A stretch of 64,000 nt of DNA from Sphaerosporella brunnea (lineage: Eukaryota; Ascomycota; Pezizomycetes; Pezizales; Pyronemataceae). A model generated the notes under the pieces. The model worked only from the letters and a program-made list of their open reading frames with translations, had not been told where the DNA came from and made no database searches. The position numbers were made by a program, and so were the translations under genes. Shown here in pieces: positions 30,016-39,639 of this stretch. Every line of letters begins with the position of its first letter. The first letter of the stretch is position 1. The DNA is taken from NCBI GenBank assembly GCA_008704415.1, contig VXIS01000006.1, positions 186,001-250,000 on the forward strand. The letters run 5' to 3'.

Positions 30016-31523
30016 TCAGTCCCGCGTATCCCCCAAGACATGCTCCTGCTCCGAGACCGGTGTCCGCAACACGCTCTGTGGCGACTTGTACCATCCCGTG
30101 CAATTGGGCACCGGCAGCAACACCTGCGGGACGGAGCAGTGCAGGTAGTCGCGCTCGCAATCCTCGTTGACCTCTCGAAGCGGCGCCTCGGTCTCGAGGC
30201 CCTCGTGCAAGCCGCTCCGGATGTAGAACAACATGTGCAGGGCCTGGTTCTCGCAATAGCGTTCCACCGACTCGTCCTTCAGCGGCGTGATGAACGCGCA
30301 CGGCAGGCGCTGCTGCGGCTCATGGCGGTAATAGTGATCCCCCTGGCGGAAGAAAGCCCTGCCGTCGCCGAGGATGCCGCCGCACACCTCCCACTCGCCG
30401 CACTGCTCGTCCATCACCGTCGGCGGGTGGTCCGGCGACGGCTTCACCAGCAGCACCCCGTCGCGCAGGTTGAACATGTTTTCCACCGCCACGGTCAGCG
30501 TCGCCGCGTGGTCGCATTCCTCGCAGTGACCGATCGAGCGCGTCCTCGACCCGCGCTCCGCGTCCGCGATCGTCTGGTGCACCGCCGCGTCGCACTTCAG
30601 CGCTATCTGCGGGTGCTCGGCGACGTCGAATCCGAGGTGCAGCGCACACCACACCGTCGTTTTCGTCTGGAACGTGTACGCGCACCCCACGCTGGCCAGC
30701 ACGTCCGCCACGTTGTCGCAGCAGTCGGTGAACAGCGCCAGCAACGCGCGCTGCAGCGCCGCCACCGCCAATGTGTCCCGCGCGGCGTCGAGTGCGGCCA
30801 GGTGGCGCAGCATCTCTCGCTGCCGCGGCTGGTCGACGCGCAGCAGCCGTCTCAGCGCCGGCACGCAGAACAGCAGCTGCAGCAGCGCGTTGGTGTACTT
30901 CTTGCCGTCGTGCCCGAGGCCGATCACGCACCAGCGCAGCTCCAGGGGCAGGGGCAGCAGAGGCGCAACCCGCGGCCGGTCCACGACAGCGCACGAAACC
31001 TCGACCATCCGGCGGTGGTCGAAGGTGATGTTCGGCGGGCGGCGGCTGTTGACGTAGCCTGCCGCTGCTCGGAACACGGCGCAACCGCGCAGCGTCGAGA
31101 CCGTGTCCGACAACAGTTGGATGTACGGCGTGGTAGGGAAACGGCCGGGCTGCTTCCTGCAGATCATCGGGCCGGCGAGAGTGTGGTTCTGGTCGTCTAT
31201 CAGGCCGACGTAGACCAGCGCCGACCGCACGCACACGTAGTAGTATAGAGTCATGCTGAGTTTGCCGCGTCAGCCGCGTCAGCCGCGAAACACACAACGG
31301 GGGAGGGGGGGGGCGGGCGCGTGGGCACGTACTTTGCGTTTGTGCGGGCAGCCGCTATGCAATCCAGCAGGCAGTCGATCTGCAGCACCTTCGCGACTGC
31401 GACGTCGTCGTGCTCCAGCAGTTGTTGCGTTTGGCGATCCTTCTGGCGCGACGAGGTCATCGCTGGTTTGGCGCTGCCGGCAAGGCGTGAGGGAGCCGAA
31501 TTGGTCGGATACGTGATGTCCAT
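30016..31523 (-). CDS. Divergent ubiquitin-specific-protease-like protein lacking the catalytic Cys
   Basis: Exon 1 is 31523-31333 and exon 2 is 31255-30016, joined over a 77-nt intron (31332-31256; GTACGT donor, CTGAC branch, CTCAG acceptor) with frame kept, giving 476 residues. Residues about 175-194 read IGLGHDGKKYTNALLQLLF, which fits the USP Cys box except that it is one residue shorter and the catalytic Cys is absent. A zinc-ribbon-like CEEC sits at about 308-311, a His-box-like GDHYYRH at 369-375, and ALHMLFYIR at 402-410 matches the last USP strand, with a KDESV segment before it that could hold the third catalytic residue. USPs cleave ubiquitin from proteins; this one is probably inactive, perhaps a ubiquitin-binding pseudoenzyme. 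The family call rests on short motifs and is tentative. The opposite strand is also open for 455 codons, which I take as a shadow of G+C-rich coding DNA. Confidence 0.55.
31256..31332 (-). other. Intron of the 30016-31523 gene
   Basis: 77 nt, GTACGT to CTCAG, containing the minus-strand repeat GCTGACGCG twice, which supplies a CTGAC branch site. Confidence 0.75.
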
Positions 31524-31985
31524 TCCGTGCCCGCTTCGCAAGGGGGTATGTAGAGATGTGCAGGAAAGCTGATGTTCCGGCCGAGGTCGGGTGGGTTGGC
31601 GAGGAGAGAGATGACCGTTCATCGATAGGATTGCCGAACCACCTCTTGCTGGGCTCCGGCCGTGAACCCTAATGCTCGGGCATGACGCCCCGTCACTCGG
31701 CAATTGCATAATCGGTTGCACAGCCGATCACTCGCGGCCTATGATTCGCTGTGGTGGCGGCGCGACTGGATCGTTGCTGCTCGGATGCCAGCTGCATTGC
31801 CCCAGCAGGGCAACCCTCCGCACGCGTCAAATAATAAGTGAGAGCAAGCAAACGCGATGTAGCCGCGGGGCGAATTGGCCAAAAGCCAGGATCTCAAGCT
31901 CGGTGTCCGCGACTACACGCACACACCATCCACCCAGACCCGGTCGGCAAGGCCGCATACCGATTGGGAGGACGGCTTCTCTCAC
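31524..31985. other. No gene recognised
   Basis: Probably the 5' region of the USP-like gene followed by spacer. No TATA box or other gene is evident. Confidence 0.35.
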
Positions 31986-31990
31986 GCGTT

Positions 31991-32781
31991 TCAGTAGCAG
32001 GCGTCGCAGGTAGGTTCGCAGTGGAACTTAGGATAGAACATTACTATGTGTCCCGCATCCTCAACAATCTCCTCAATCTGACTGCGCTGACCTTTAAAGT
32101 CTGGCTGCGCCGAGAGGACAGCTGCTGCAGAACAGGTGCGACCATCCAGGCCTTGAATACACACGGGGTTTTTAACCCTCTTGGTCATTTGGCCGGGGGT
32201 TCGGCATGTAGCAGTGTTGCCGGAGTCCTAAGGGGAAAACAGATCAGCGGTGGTCTCTTCAGCGGGGGAGTACGTACCTTCCCGACATGGTCCTCTCTCA
32301 CGGAGAACCTGCTCCATCCCTTGGGCAACCTTCTCACCACTTCTTGTGATGTGCATTTTGTGGTTGTGACGGCGGTTGTGATGGTAAAACCAGCCATTCT
32401 TCATGTTTGTAGTCTGCGTGCCAGCGCTCAATAGATTGATTTTCTCCACCCGCACGGCATCCTTAGGTTTGTTGCGTTGTCAGAAAAGAAGACTGCCTGG
32501 CACCCAGCATAGGCCTTTTCGAACAGCGAAATAGTGAGATCTCTGAACTGGTCCGCCACAGTCTCCGCCGTCCACCAAAGTCCATCCCGAAACACAAGAC
32601 TGGCGGTGCATTGGCGGTAAGCATCGGCATCAGGCACTAGTGGAAGGTCGTCTTCAGGACAATCCGGCGGCAGCTGTAAATTCCCTCCGGGAGTGAGGTC
32701 TTTGGAAACTATCATTCCTGGTCCAAGTCGCTTGGCGTAAAAAGGCATGCGCAGAGCGAGCAAACGGACCCCGACGCTCAA
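31991..32781 (-). pseudogene. Fungal DDE-type transposase, spliced and frameshifted
   Basis: The minus strand from 32781 reads PGMIVSKDLTPGGNLQLPPD, then RDGLWWTAETVADQF, then AYAGCQAVFFSDNATN, matching the fungal transposase family with a CQALF-FDNS-NH catalytic box (second Asp here in SDN). After a frameshift near 32460 it continues KINLLSAGTQTTNMKNGWF and GMEQVLRERGPCREG; an intron (about 32275-32228, GTACGT to CCTTAG) is followed by AAVLSAQPDFKGQRSQIEE and GHIVMFYPKFHCE, where intact members continue with a final catalytic acid. Here the frame ends shortly after, at 31991. The upstream part is inverted, at 32788-32905. Confidence 0.7.
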
Positions 32782-32787
32782 TATACC

Positions 32788-32905
32788 TTGGTGTATCCAG
32801 AAAATCTACCGCCCGGAGTGAAGCCGCGAGTCCCGGTCAACCATGATGAGTGCTCATTTAACTCCAAAGGCGGTGTCGATCGCGCCTGGGTACGTAATGA
32901 CCACA
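32788..32905 (+). pseudogene. Inverted N-terminal piece of the same DDE transposase
   Basis: The plus strand reads ENLPPGVKPRVPVNHDECSF followed by NSKGGVDRAWV, which is the segment holding the first catalytic Asp (HDE box) in the same transposase family. It lies head-to-head with the remainder on the minus strand, so an inversion with a breakpoint near 32785 split the gene. The plus frame continues without recognisable content to about 33120. Confidence 0.6.
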
Positions 32906-33059
32906 TTGCTGGTGTAGGTAGGACACGAGTTGGGAGGCAGCTAGCTCAGGCATTGTGGGTTCAAGTTTGGTGCACCTTGCTGAAAGTCATGACGAAAGAG
33001 GACTCGGGTCTGAGCTCTCTGTGCCGACATTATAACCTTGAAGGTATTGCTTTAAGGTA

Positions 33060-33780
33060 TTGGCAGCTGCCTATAGCGGGGCCATGCTTGTTTTCGCTGG
33101 TTCCAGCTTTTCACAATCCATAGAGGCGATTTCTAAAAGCCAGCACTCAAGGGCGGGGACGGTGAGAGCCGAAAGCACTGGATTAACCAGGATCAGACTC
33201 TTGCTCAGCTTGGTCGTCGTCGACTGCGTCGTTGCTGTCGTCAGAAGGATCATCGGCGCTGTTCACCTCATCTTCGTCGTGCAGTGTCGAGGGTTTCCAC
33301 TTCTCCTGCCGCTGCTGACGCTCGGCCCAGGTTCGGAGACTCCAGGTGGCTTACTGCATGGGGAATACACTGGACTGGGGCTTTGTAAATCATGCGTAAA
33401 GTTCCGCTTTGCAGTTTTGGCATTGCCGGCGATGTGCCAGATAACAACGCCCGACTCGCTGTCTGAAACCATAGCCGGCAACAACCTGGTGCGCGCTTCT
33501 ACGATGCTCCTATGCGGAGACATCACGGACACAGTCTTGCAGGACCTCGAGAATGTCGACGAAATCAGCGGGAAAGGGATATGCCATGTTGTCGGCGAGT
33601 TCAAGAATCATCGAGAATGGTGCTGGCGAGGAGGTCAAGCATGAGAAGCATGGGTACCTCCACACGTTGTCAGCGGGGAGGCAATGCCGGAGGAGGATGA
33701 ATAGGAAGAACCTTTACTAGCGGAGAATATTTACTTTCGATGTGACTCCTCCTGTTTATTTTCGTTCTCGTTATCCGTCA
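33060..33780. other. Unresolved stretch with opposing frames
   Basis: A plus frame of 194 codons (33060-33644) and a minus frame of 113 codons (33263-33604) overlap. Neither has a known domain. A segment AATGTCGACGAAATCAGCGG with GCTGGCGAGGAGGTCAA (33551-33638) is partly repeated at 34724-34770. Confidence 0.25.
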
Positions 33781-33824
33781 CCGTATCGGTCTTCGCTTTT
33801 GTGGTGCACTCAGGCGCAGCCATA

Positions 33825-34042
33825 GTCGGAGCATTCGCACGGACAGTTGCCGTAGCAGGCACAGCAGGCGTGGCGGCAGCAGTCGCAGTAGTAGAGAAAA
33901 AGAAGCATCAGCTGCGTGGATCTACCAATCATTAATAGACTAACGCAACCCTTTGGATTCTGGCCGCAAATATTCACAATGCTCTAGACCACAGCTATTC
34001 CTGATTGTCCAGGGGAATCGGATAGTGGAGCGTCCGGATTAG
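33825..34042. repeat. Segmental duplication, copy 1
   Basis: Similar to 34915-35150: GGCACAGCAGGCGTGGCGGCAGCAGTCGCA, GATTCTGGCCGC and CCACAGCTATTCCTGATTGT occur in the same order in both, with insertions and deletions between. Confidence 0.55.
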
Positions 34043-34043
34043 C

Positions 34044-34200
34044 AAGGCTGTCAATAGTCCGGCCGGCTGCCAGGTCCAACATTGCCCCATAGTCTGGGTC
34101 AGTTCCGGCCGAGCAGTTGGAAAGCCTCATAGGTGCCGGCCGGCGCCGGATATCCCTGGCGACGCTCGGCGCGGTCAGCGGGCCAAACTCAGTCCTGCAT
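34044..34200. mobile_element. Truncated copy of the 776-bp hAT MITE
   Basis: AAGGCTGTCAATAGTCCGGC, GGTCAGTTCCGGCCGAGCAG and CATAGGTGCCGGCCGGCGCC align with the left 180 bases of the MITE at 17582. The right end is missing. Confidence 0.65.
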
Positions 34201-34560
34201 TGGTCCTGCGCCTGGTGCATCTCGGGGTGCTCGCCAGAATGACCTGCTTGGCGGACTTGTTTCGTCACATTGACTCCTTGTCAGTACTTTTGGGCTGACA
34301 CCTGCTTTAGAAGAAGCAGCACGGCAGAAGAAAAAGCGGGCGCGGTTGGCAAACTCTCGATTCGATGCCCTGGACCGCTTTGAGCACCTGCCGGTGGAAG
34401 GTGTTGCCGCCATGCAAGGCTTTTGGATAAAGGCGATGGATCGAAATGTCGGTGGGCTGTTCGGGCGAGACGTTCCACGCATGGTGGTTAAGCTTAATGC
34501 AATCCCCGCCATGTCCGCTGAGGCAAATCGTGTGCTCAGCGGGTGAGATATTCCTTGATC
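34201..34560. other. Unassigned coding-like remnant
   Basis: The plus frame around 34310-34545 reads ARLANSRFDALDRFEHLPVE and MQGFWIKAMDRNVGGLFGRD, which looks protein-like, but no family is recognised and no start or splice sites could be set. Confidence 0.25.
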
Positions 34561-34914
34561 GTTTCTCAACTTCGGCCATTGCTGCATAGGAGTGTGTATC
34601 TGTCTGGTCACGCGCCGCCGAGACCCTCTGGGCTGTCAACACGGTGCGCGGGTCTGCATCCCCCTATTCCTTTTGCTGGCAGTCATCGGGACCATCGCGG
34701 ACCCAGTCTTGCCAAACGAAGGGAATGTCGAGAATGGCGAGGATGGAGCTGGCGAGGAGGTCAACCACATGAGGAACCGTGGCAAGGTGACAATATCTAC
34801 ATTGGCCGTAACACCTCTTGGTTGTTTGCGTCGTCGTTATTCTTGCCGGTATTGTGAAAGACTTTCCACTAAGTCCTCAACTGTCCTCATGCGGCGCATG
34901 TGATATATCCGTCG

Positions 34915-35150
34915 CACGAACAGCAGCAGTAGCAGCTGGATCAGTAGTCGTCGCAGGAACAGCCGGCGTGGTGGCAGCAGTCGCAATGGTAATGAAAAAC
35001 AACCATTACCTCCCGGGATGCGTGGATCATGTATGTCCAAACGCGACAGTATTCGTGGACCTTGAGGATTCTGGCCACGTCGCATCACAAAGCACTAGGC
35101 CACAGGTATTCCTGATTCTCAAGGCGAAAAGGATTGTCGAGGGCCCCGAA
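34915..35150. repeat. Segmental duplication, copy 2
   Basis: Partner of 33825-34042. Its plus-strand translation is an alanine/valine-rich run (VVVAGTAGVVAAVAMV) that is conserved in kind in copy 1. Confidence 0.55.
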
Positions 35151-35234
35151 CCGTGCACTGGTCGACGCCCGGCATATTCGCGCGCGAGGAGAACGCGCAA
35201 CATCTCGAAACCAGGGCACGGTACCAGGCCTTGA

Positions 35235-35460
35235 TGGACTGTCAGCCCGGCTGCCAAAATGGGCCGGCTGGGCTAACTGTTTGATCAGCCCTGCTACGAA
35301 GCCCGGGCTGGCATGCTGTGGGCTGCGTCTTTGCACGGAAAAGTCACGAATTGGTACAGAGTGATAGCCAGTGAAGCACCAATGATGTCCATCCTTCATA
35401 CCCGAGCAAGATGTATGGCTGCGCGTTAAAAAGCCAGTGCGGCTCTTTGATCAGCCCTAA
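35235..35460. mobile_element. Possible small hAT-like repeat with GGCTGATC/CAGCCC ends
   Basis: GGACTGTCAGCCCGGCTGCC and GGGCCGGCTGGGCTAACTG at 35236-35280 and CGGCTCTTTGATCAGCCCTA at 35437-35456 are rich in CAGCCC/GGGCTG words and TGATCAGCCC occurs at both 35281-35292 and 35446-35455. No target duplication is established. Confidence 0.35.
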
Positions 35461-35672
35461 GTCCCAACCTTACTTTTCCCCGAGCTCCCTCACCGAACCC
35501 TATCTGTCCGCAAACACCGACGAACCCTAACAACCCTCGAAACCATACGTCTGTTTTTTGTTGGTGGATAGATAGTTCGGCAGGGTAATCCACTACACCT
35601 CACCACATCAGATCTTTTGCTCGTTTATTTCGTCCTCAACCCTAACACTCTCCACCTCCGAAAACCCCCTCT

Positions 35673-36272
35673 ATGCCCCGCCCCGAAGCCCTCCGCAGTC
35701 GGTGGCACTACCACCGGAGAAAGCGGCAGCGAAGGCAGCGATCTCCTGCTTCCGCTGCACCAAGCACGACCCCACAGGACGACCGCGCTGAAGCTGTGAA
35801 GGGCTGGAATGCGCTTCCTAACCGGATTGCTGAAGAGGACGCCGCTGCTAGGGAGCGCAATCGTCTAGCGAGACTTGCTGGAGATGGGGACACGACCAAC
35901 AAGTCCAACGTCCACAACCACGCGATTGATGGGTCGTTCAAACAGTACAAGGTGAACGATGACGGTTCCAGGGCATTTGTGAGGGAGCTCACCGCCACCA
36001 GCACCACCACCCCGACAGACACCAGCTCCGTCATGACCATGGTGTGGCCGAAACGCAAAATCGACCGAATGGAAGCGACCCTGAACCAGCTAGCGACCAG
36101 GGTGGGCAACATCGAAGAGGCCGTCAAACCGGCGGTTCTGGGACAGATTATCAAGCAAAACACAAATCCTTACCCGGGCTTTGTGGCGATCGACACCAAA
36201 CGCAGCGACGACGAACAGGCTGCCAAGAGACGTCGCGTCGAAGCTTACTTCGGCCACCCTCACCAAATCTAG
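35673..36272 (+). CDS. Intact member of the MVWPKRKIDR gene array, unknown function
   Basis: A 199-codon frame from the ATG at 35673. The N terminus is very basic (WHYHRRKRQRRQRS), followed by a charged helix (RIAEEDAAARERNRLARLAG), a serine/threonine linker, then MTMVWPKRKIDRMEATLNQL with a leucine-type helix and VGNIEEAVKPAVLGQIIKQN, and a C-terminal basic patch KRRRVEAYFG. The whole is hydrophilic with no membrane segment. Diverged relatives of the MVWPKRKIDR part lie near 40810-40890 and 43593-43690, both broken, so this copy is the only one that appears intact. A basic nuclear or nucleic-acid-binding protein is plausible, but no family is recognised. It may belong to a mobile element rather than the host. 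Confidence 0.55.
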   Translation: MPRPEALRSRWHYHRRKRQRRQRSPASAAPSTTPQDDRAEAVKGWNALPNRIAEEDAAARERNRLARLAGDGDTTNKSNVHNHAIDGSFKQYKVNDDGSRAFVRELTATSTTTPTDTSSVMTMVWPKRKIDRMEATLNQLATRVGNIEEAVKPAVLGQIIKQNTNPYPGFVAIDTKRSDDEQAAKRRRVEAYFGHPHQI

Positions 36273-36640
36273 TTCATAACGACATCGCAATATCTCGACA
36301 ACCATTCTTTGACATTCGCATACGCCATCCGTGGGGTTTTGGGGGTTCTTGTTGGGTGGTTGTGGGTTGTGGGGCACTACTTGGTTCTATTGCTTGGTTT
36401 GGTGGGTTACATGGGCGGATATCTCTCATCGAGAGCCGATTTCGGCGCGGTGGTTCCTGAATTTGATATGTTCATCTCTCACTTGTTTCCTTTGTTTGTC
36501 ATAGAGAGATGATTTGATCGCTCTTTTACCGGAATCAATTACGTTTATCTATTCGTTGTTTCGTATGCTTGGATCGGTAGCTGTCATAGAGAGGCGATTT
36601 GGACGTGGTGGTACCTGAATAGGCGACGGCTGCGACTGCG
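36273..36640 (+). repeat. Array copy A, 3' module
   Basis: GACATTCGCATACGCCATCC followed by GTGGGGTTTTGGGG and GTCATAGAGAGGCGATTT motifs correspond to 41055-41190 (copy B) and 43965-44100 (copy C). In copies A and C this module has an open frame with a hydrophobic stretch (GVLGVLVGWLWVVGHYLVLLLGL here). Confidence 0.6.
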
Positions 36641-36945
36641 TTTCCAGCTGCGACCAGTTTTCCAGGACGCTGCGTCTCGTCTATCAGAACCATATATCTC
36701 CGCCTAATGGACTGACCAAGGAAACTGACGGGCCAATTTGGGCGATGCAAACCGGGGCTTGCATGCAATTCCGAAAAAAGAGATGACGGCGAGACTGGTG
36801 TCTAAACCTGTACTCTCGTCGACCAAAGGTATGTTTCACCATCCCTCCTGACAGGACGCCCATGGACGCACGCGACCACCAGTCATTGTCTGCGAAAATT
36901 GCTGAATCGCGGGCGTCCAGCGCCTGACGGCTAGAGCTATGCACG
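36640..36945. repeat. Array spacer module
   Basis: CCAGCTGCGACCAGTTTT at about 36645 and CGCGACCACCAGTCATTGTC at 36870 have counterparts at 39645 and 42768 in the spacers of copies B and C. Confidence 0.5.
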
Positions 36946-36947
36946 GG

Positions 36948-37235
36948 TCAGGGCGCCCCGACGGGGCACGAGGCTCGACGAGGCGGAGCAAGCCTCGCCG
37001 CGCCCTGGCCACCTCGTCGCTGCCTCAGCCGCCCCGTCGCTGCCCCGGCCGCTCTGTCGGAACCCCGGTCCTCCCGATGCTCCCGATACACCCCGCCGCG
37101 GTTATGCGCCGTCACACCCCGATGACCCCGCCCAACCCCGATCACCCCGTCGCGCCCCGGTGCACCCCGCGCTGCCCCGGCCCACCACGTCGCACCCCGC
37201 CCGCCCGCGCCCCGACCCGTCGCCTCGTGCACAAC
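36948..37235. repeat. CCCCG-rich low-complexity array
   Basis: Dominated by GTCGCNCCCCG-type words, with matching inverted ends GGGGCACGAGGC (about 36963) and CGCCTCGTGCAC (about 37221). Opposing frames through it are proline/arginine nonsense. Confidence 0.55.
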
Positions 37236-37329
37236 TCTACTGACGGCGGACGTGGCAATAACGTGCGAGCAGGGGAAGACTAAGAAAGTGGTGGCAACGA
37301 TGGTTTTTGTTTTGTTTAATATAATCTAC

Positions 37330-37770
37330 AAACATAGACACCGACACCAGCAAGACGCGGGCCTCGTTCACGACGACCATCTCTGATCACACGCAGAGCA
37401 CGCGGTGGCTGGGCTTACAGAAGGTGGGAAAGCGGATCAAGACCAAGAAAATCTGGAGCGATCGTCGACCAGCAAGCCGCCCTCAGCAGCTCCAACACCC
37501 GGTGATGCGCAGCTTGATGACCTTTGAGATTGTCAAAAGCCTCACTGGCGGCGCCATACAACGCCGTTGGAAGGGACACGTGTGCGACACCATCAGTGAC
37601 CGACCAGGGGCGCTCCAAGGCATTGGTGGGCGGTGTTTTGCCGGTTGGTGACCGGTGTGTATCCTCCTAGCTCGTCAAAGTGGACGCTGACGCTGAGGTA
37701 GAAAGCCAGTTTTGCCATGACGCTTATCTGTCCGAACAGAAATCTGCAGAGGATTAAGGCGACCGTAAAC
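37330..37770. repeat. Array copy, 5' module only (truncated)
   Basis: ACACCGACACCAGCAAGACG, CCTCAGCAGCTCCAAC, ATGACCTTTGAGATTGT, GGCGGTGTTTTGCC and GACCGGTGTGTATCC occur in the same order as at 40150-40390 in copy B. The MVWPKRKIDR part is missing. Confidence 0.6.
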
Positions 37771-38160
37771 CAACCTAACCCTGCGGTATGCCGCCAGCCG
37801 GTCATCCCCCACTGAACTCCGGCCGCATCTGAACAGCCCCAGCCCAGTATATTCCCAGGCCCTTGAAAAGCATGGACAAGTGACTTGTGAACGAAGGGAT
37901 GACCACAGCAGACTACGACATTCCTAGTCAGGTGCTGGAGGAGGCGGACCATCTCTCAACTGCACCACCACAGTACGCTGACCGCGGTGTGCGCACCTAA
38001 CCCTACCGCTCTCGCCAGCAGTAGCGGCAGTAGAGGGACGTCCCCCGCTGGCATCTATGCAACAACTCCATGAGAGAACGCGCATCGTGACTCCCTTAAA
38101 GCGCAAGGCTACGACGGCATTTATTGCAAAAGGCCTGTCAGGGTATCTGCAGCAGTACTC
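37771..38160. other. No gene recognised
   Basis: Two CCTAACCCT words (37778 and 37997) are the only notable motifs. Confidence 0.3.
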
Positions 38161-38164
38161 CTCA

Positions 38165-38300
38165 CGGTCCGTCTAAGAATGCAGTCCAGACTGGGCCGTA
38201 TTCCGTGGTGCAGTCCAGTCCTCACTCCAGAGAGACTGCAAATATGCAGTCCGATCCAGTCCAGGGGACCCAGGGACTGGACAAGACCACGGGTGACTAC
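38165..38300. mobile_element. GCAGTCCAG-rich small inverted repeat
   Basis: ATGCAGTCCAGACTGGGCCG and the opposing CCAGGGACTGGACAAGAC, with GTGCAGTCCAGTCC and ATGCAGTCCGATCCAGTCC between, resemble the 25385-25495 repeat. A tiny hAT-like element is possible. Confidence 0.35.
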
Positions 38301-39013
38301 GATCGACTGAATGATTAGTAAGCTCGGTGTATGTAATACAGTAGATATCCATGGTGTTTGGGCGCCGCACACCCGCGGCGGACCCATCATATCGCGGTCA
38401 AATTGGAGAAATGGTTGCCAGCGCTGATAGAGAAGCACGACTCAACACTCCCTCGCTGAAAACGGAAGTTCGGTCAGCTCCCGACGGCTGATTATATGAA
38501 TAGTGACATCATGGATGTGATCCGATATTGGGCTTCGAAACGAATCGAACCCCGCTGGAAAGATCTGGAACAGACGGCAACAGAGTATCTAAGTATACCA
38601 TCACTCTCCTTTGAGCCGGAGAGCGTGTCTTCAGCGCAGCGAAGGTCACGATTACCAATCGTCGGCGCAGTCCGAGAGAGGAGGCTCTCAAATCTCTAAA
38701 AATCTGGTCGGGCAATGAAAAGAGGGGTCACCGGGAGGGTCGGAGATGGTAGTGGTACAGCGGTCATGTATACCAATAAGGAAATAGACAAAAGATTACT
38801 ATATGCTTGCCCGCTGGCACCGGGGGACTGCGGTCGACCATGATTAATTGCAGTCGATCAGAGTCAACCAGGAACATGGTCGACTGCGGTCAACCGCAGG
38901 CGGTCCGAACCGTGATGCGCAAAAGGCTGGCAGCCCTGGCGCTGACTTACAAATGAACTGTCACGTGCGATCCACTCAAGCCTGAATGAAGGGGGGACTG
39001 GACCAGAAGGACC
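38301..39013. other. No gene recognised
   Basis: GGTCGACTGCGGTCAACCGC and GCGGTCGACCATGATTAATT at 38831-38900 form a short GTCGAC-rich repeat ending in AAAGGCTGGCAGCCCTGGC, which resembles a hAT end. Nothing else is supported. Confidence 0.3.
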
Positions 39014-39340
39014 GTGAGGAGCGATGATCTGCAGCCACTCGATACGCATGTCAACAAATCGGAGATAGAAGAGAATTGGGATAGCGATTTCCCTGGTAAG
39101 GCAAATGCTCGGGTGCGAGAGCGTGGGATTTTGATCACTCGCTGCGTTGCGGACGCATGGGAAAAGCTCCATGACGAACAAGGAGATCTCATTCGCAAGC
39201 CGTTTCAGCAGACTGGGATTTCTTTCAATCGTGATGGTTCAGAAGATCACCTTCTCAAGGTCAAAGATCTACCTGATCTTGCCGAGCAGATTGGTGGTAT
39301 CGAGGTTTGGGGAGCAGGAGGTTTCAATTGTAATTTGGAG
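39014..39340 (+). pseudogene. C-terminal fragment of a DDE transposase
   Basis: The plus frame reads RERGILITRCVADAWEKLHD, then IRKPFQQTGISFNRDGSEDH and LLKVKDLPDL. This order (a helix with VADAWE, a FQ-TG-S segment, a DGSEDH-L-I/V-DLP end) is what I know from the C terminus of fungal and oomycete DDE_1-type transposases that follow the catalytic core. The core itself is not present upstream. The open frame continues to 39622 but the remainder, which includes a HIFYDC segment, is not recognised. Confidence 0.5.
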
Positions 39341-39639
39341 CCGGGCGTGGTGGAGAATGGGAGAAATGCAGGCGCCGGACTGGGCGTGGGCTTTTGCAGG
39401 AGGACAATTGACCACATCTTTTACGACTGCTTGACGAAAAGGGTGCTCTGGCACCGAAGATTGAGTCCAAAGAGCGGGAGAGCGATGATGAAATTGCTGT
39501 ACAAGTGTAATTATCAGTTTTTGAGCTGTTTCTGGCGCGTCGCACCTGTTGCTGCCTTCCCCCCTATCTCCGGCACTCGGTATAATAAAGTTGCGCGGTA
39601 CTTCAAAATGCGCGGTACATAACGAATTATACGGTATGT

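Noticed and set aside
29881..31248. A 455-codon plus-strand open frame
   Set aside because: It is antisense to the USP-like gene, whose two exons join at consensus splice sites and carry recognisable motifs. The plus-strand translation is histidine/arginine/glutamine-rich with no domain, as expected for the complement of G+C-rich coding DNA.
36939..37283. Proline/arginine-rich frames on both strands
   Set aside because: They are products of the CCCCG-rich low-complexity array.
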